Positions 63,342 to 64,000 of a DNA stretch of 64,000 bases are shown here, one piece after another; position 1 is the first letter of the stretch, and each line of letters starts with the position of its first letter. Source of the DNA: Nothophaeocryptopus gaeumannii (lineage: Eukaryota > Ascomycota > Dothideomycetes > Mycosphaerellales > Mycosphaerellaceae); assembly GCA_031771865.1 (NCBI GenBank), contig JASISA010000001.1:1612001-1676000 (forward strand), in the 5' to 3' direction. The notes under the pieces were generated by a model. The model saw only the letters and a program-made list of their open reading frames with translations, searched no databases and was not told where the DNA came from. The position numbers and the translations under genes are program-made.

Positions 63342-64000
63342 CTACGTCGACCAAACAGCCACATAGTCAATCGTCATCTGCCTCCCCGATACCGTGTTGC
63401 TCGTCGGCGTCGTAACACCAGCAACAGCATTTGGGTAAGTACCACCCATCGCGACATTCAAGATCAAGTAGAAGCCGGAGTTCACGGTCTGCGTCCAGAC
63501 ATTTCCCAACTGGTTCGCGTTGACAGTGTATTTGGCAACTCCGTCCACGTAGAAACCAACTTGCTCAGGCTTGGTCGTGCGGTCGATAACCATGGCGTAG
63601 GTGTGGAAGTTTCCTGGGCAGCGAGAGCCAGAGCAAGAATCGGCGTGGCCGAGACCCTTGGATTCGTTGCAGATGCCGCCGGGATTCTTATCCTGGTAGT
63701 ATGTTAGTGACTTGCATGATAAGAAGGCGCTGGAGCAAATCACTTACGCAATGAATCACCTCATTCGTACCATCCGCTCCATTGACATTCTCCATGATGT
63801 CCATCTCGCCCACGAATGGCCAATTGGTGTAGTTTCCCCGGAACGCTCCGCCCAGTGCCCAGAATGCAGGCCAGTATCCCAATCCATTCGCCGAAGTCAC
63901 GCTGGGCTGCTTGATGGATGCCTCGACTCGTAGCTTGCCTCCCGCTGGTGCCTTAAAGTTGTTGATGACTGTTTCGATACGTGCGCTCGTCCAAGCGCCG
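63342..64000 (-). CDS. GH16 family beta-glucanase, 5' end cut by window edge
   Basis: Secreted-type glycoside hydrolase family 16 (endo-1,3(4)-beta-glucanase or related). Two exons are visible: 63748-64000, which continues past the right edge, and 63342-63692, joined by a 55-nt GTAAGT...CCAG intron. Together they give the last 201 residues. The catalytic motif VGEMDIMENVNG carries both glutamates and the aspartate (E-x-D-x-x-E). Other GH16 features: GYWPAFWALGGAF before it, FHTYAMVIDRT, VGFYVDGVAKYTV, FYLILNVAMGGTYP and the terminal MTIDYVAVWST. Four cysteines around the second exon start (HCD, GICNE, DSCSGSRC) may form disulphides. The signal peptide lies outside the window. Confidence 0.94.

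Noticed and set aside
1..64000. CRISPR arrays, insertion sequences, prokaryotic operons
   Set aside because: The window is clearly fungal nuclear DNA with spliceosomal introns; no regularly spaced repeats or terminal inverted repeats with a transposase were seen.
52341..64000. A secondary-metabolite gene cluster around the MFS transporter
   Set aside because: No polyketide synthase, NRPS, terpene synthase, P450 or pathway regulator is present in the window.

Overview
The window is nuclear DNA of a filamentous ascomycete. The supporting signs are short spliceosomal introns (mostly 47-70 nt, GT-AG, often with a CTAAC or CTGAC branch site), compact genes on both strands, and families typical of Pezizomycotina: GCN2 and Yih1, a KRE2-type mannosyltransferase, GPR1/FUN34 acetate transporters, HsbA-type and small cysteine-rich secreted proteins, and NmrA-like proteins. 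The protein style suggests Dothideomycetes; that is inference, and no species is claimed. I saw no rRNA, tRNA, CRISPR array or intact transposon. Layout: 1-7.2 kb holds the splicing factor SNW1/Prp45 (running off the left edge), Yih1, a DUF4336 protein and a Ser-rich hypothetical protein. 7.25-11.9 kb is gene-poor. 11.9-20.96 kb holds exonuclease XRN1, the chromatin WD40 protein HAT2/RBBP4 (divergent from XRN1) and a Myb-like plus ankyrin protein. 22.8-32.6 kb holds GCN2, a 25-codon RPL41 gene split by an intron, an FHA-domain kinase and aspartokinase. 33.6-45 kb holds a PI-PLC-like protein, a p24 cargo receptor, an Mpp6-like zinc-knuckle protein, a FAT1 acyl-CoA synthetase, an acyltransferase-3 membrane protein and a CobW GTPase. 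45.5-52 kb holds an amino-acid permease, a GCP5-like gamma-tubulin complex protein and a GT15 mannosyltransferase. 52.3-64 kb is more accessory: two divergent copies of an unrecognised family (one with an in-frame stop), an HsbA-like secreted protein, a small cysteine-rich secreted protein, an NmrA-like protein, an acetate-type transporter, an MFS transporter and a GH16 glucanase (running off the right edge). How the genes connect: Yih1, GCN2 and aspartokinase all belong to general amino-acid control (sensor kinase, its modulator, and a classical Gcn4/Cpc1 target). A full ATGACTCAT element lies inside the aspartokinase intron, and upstream ORFs precede GCN2. XRN1, SNW1 and Mpp6 act in RNA processing and decay. 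A recurring gene-structure theme is very small terminal coding exons: 4 nt in XRN1, 7 nt in RPL41, 10 nt in FAT1, 11 nt in p24 and probably 13 nt in HAT2.
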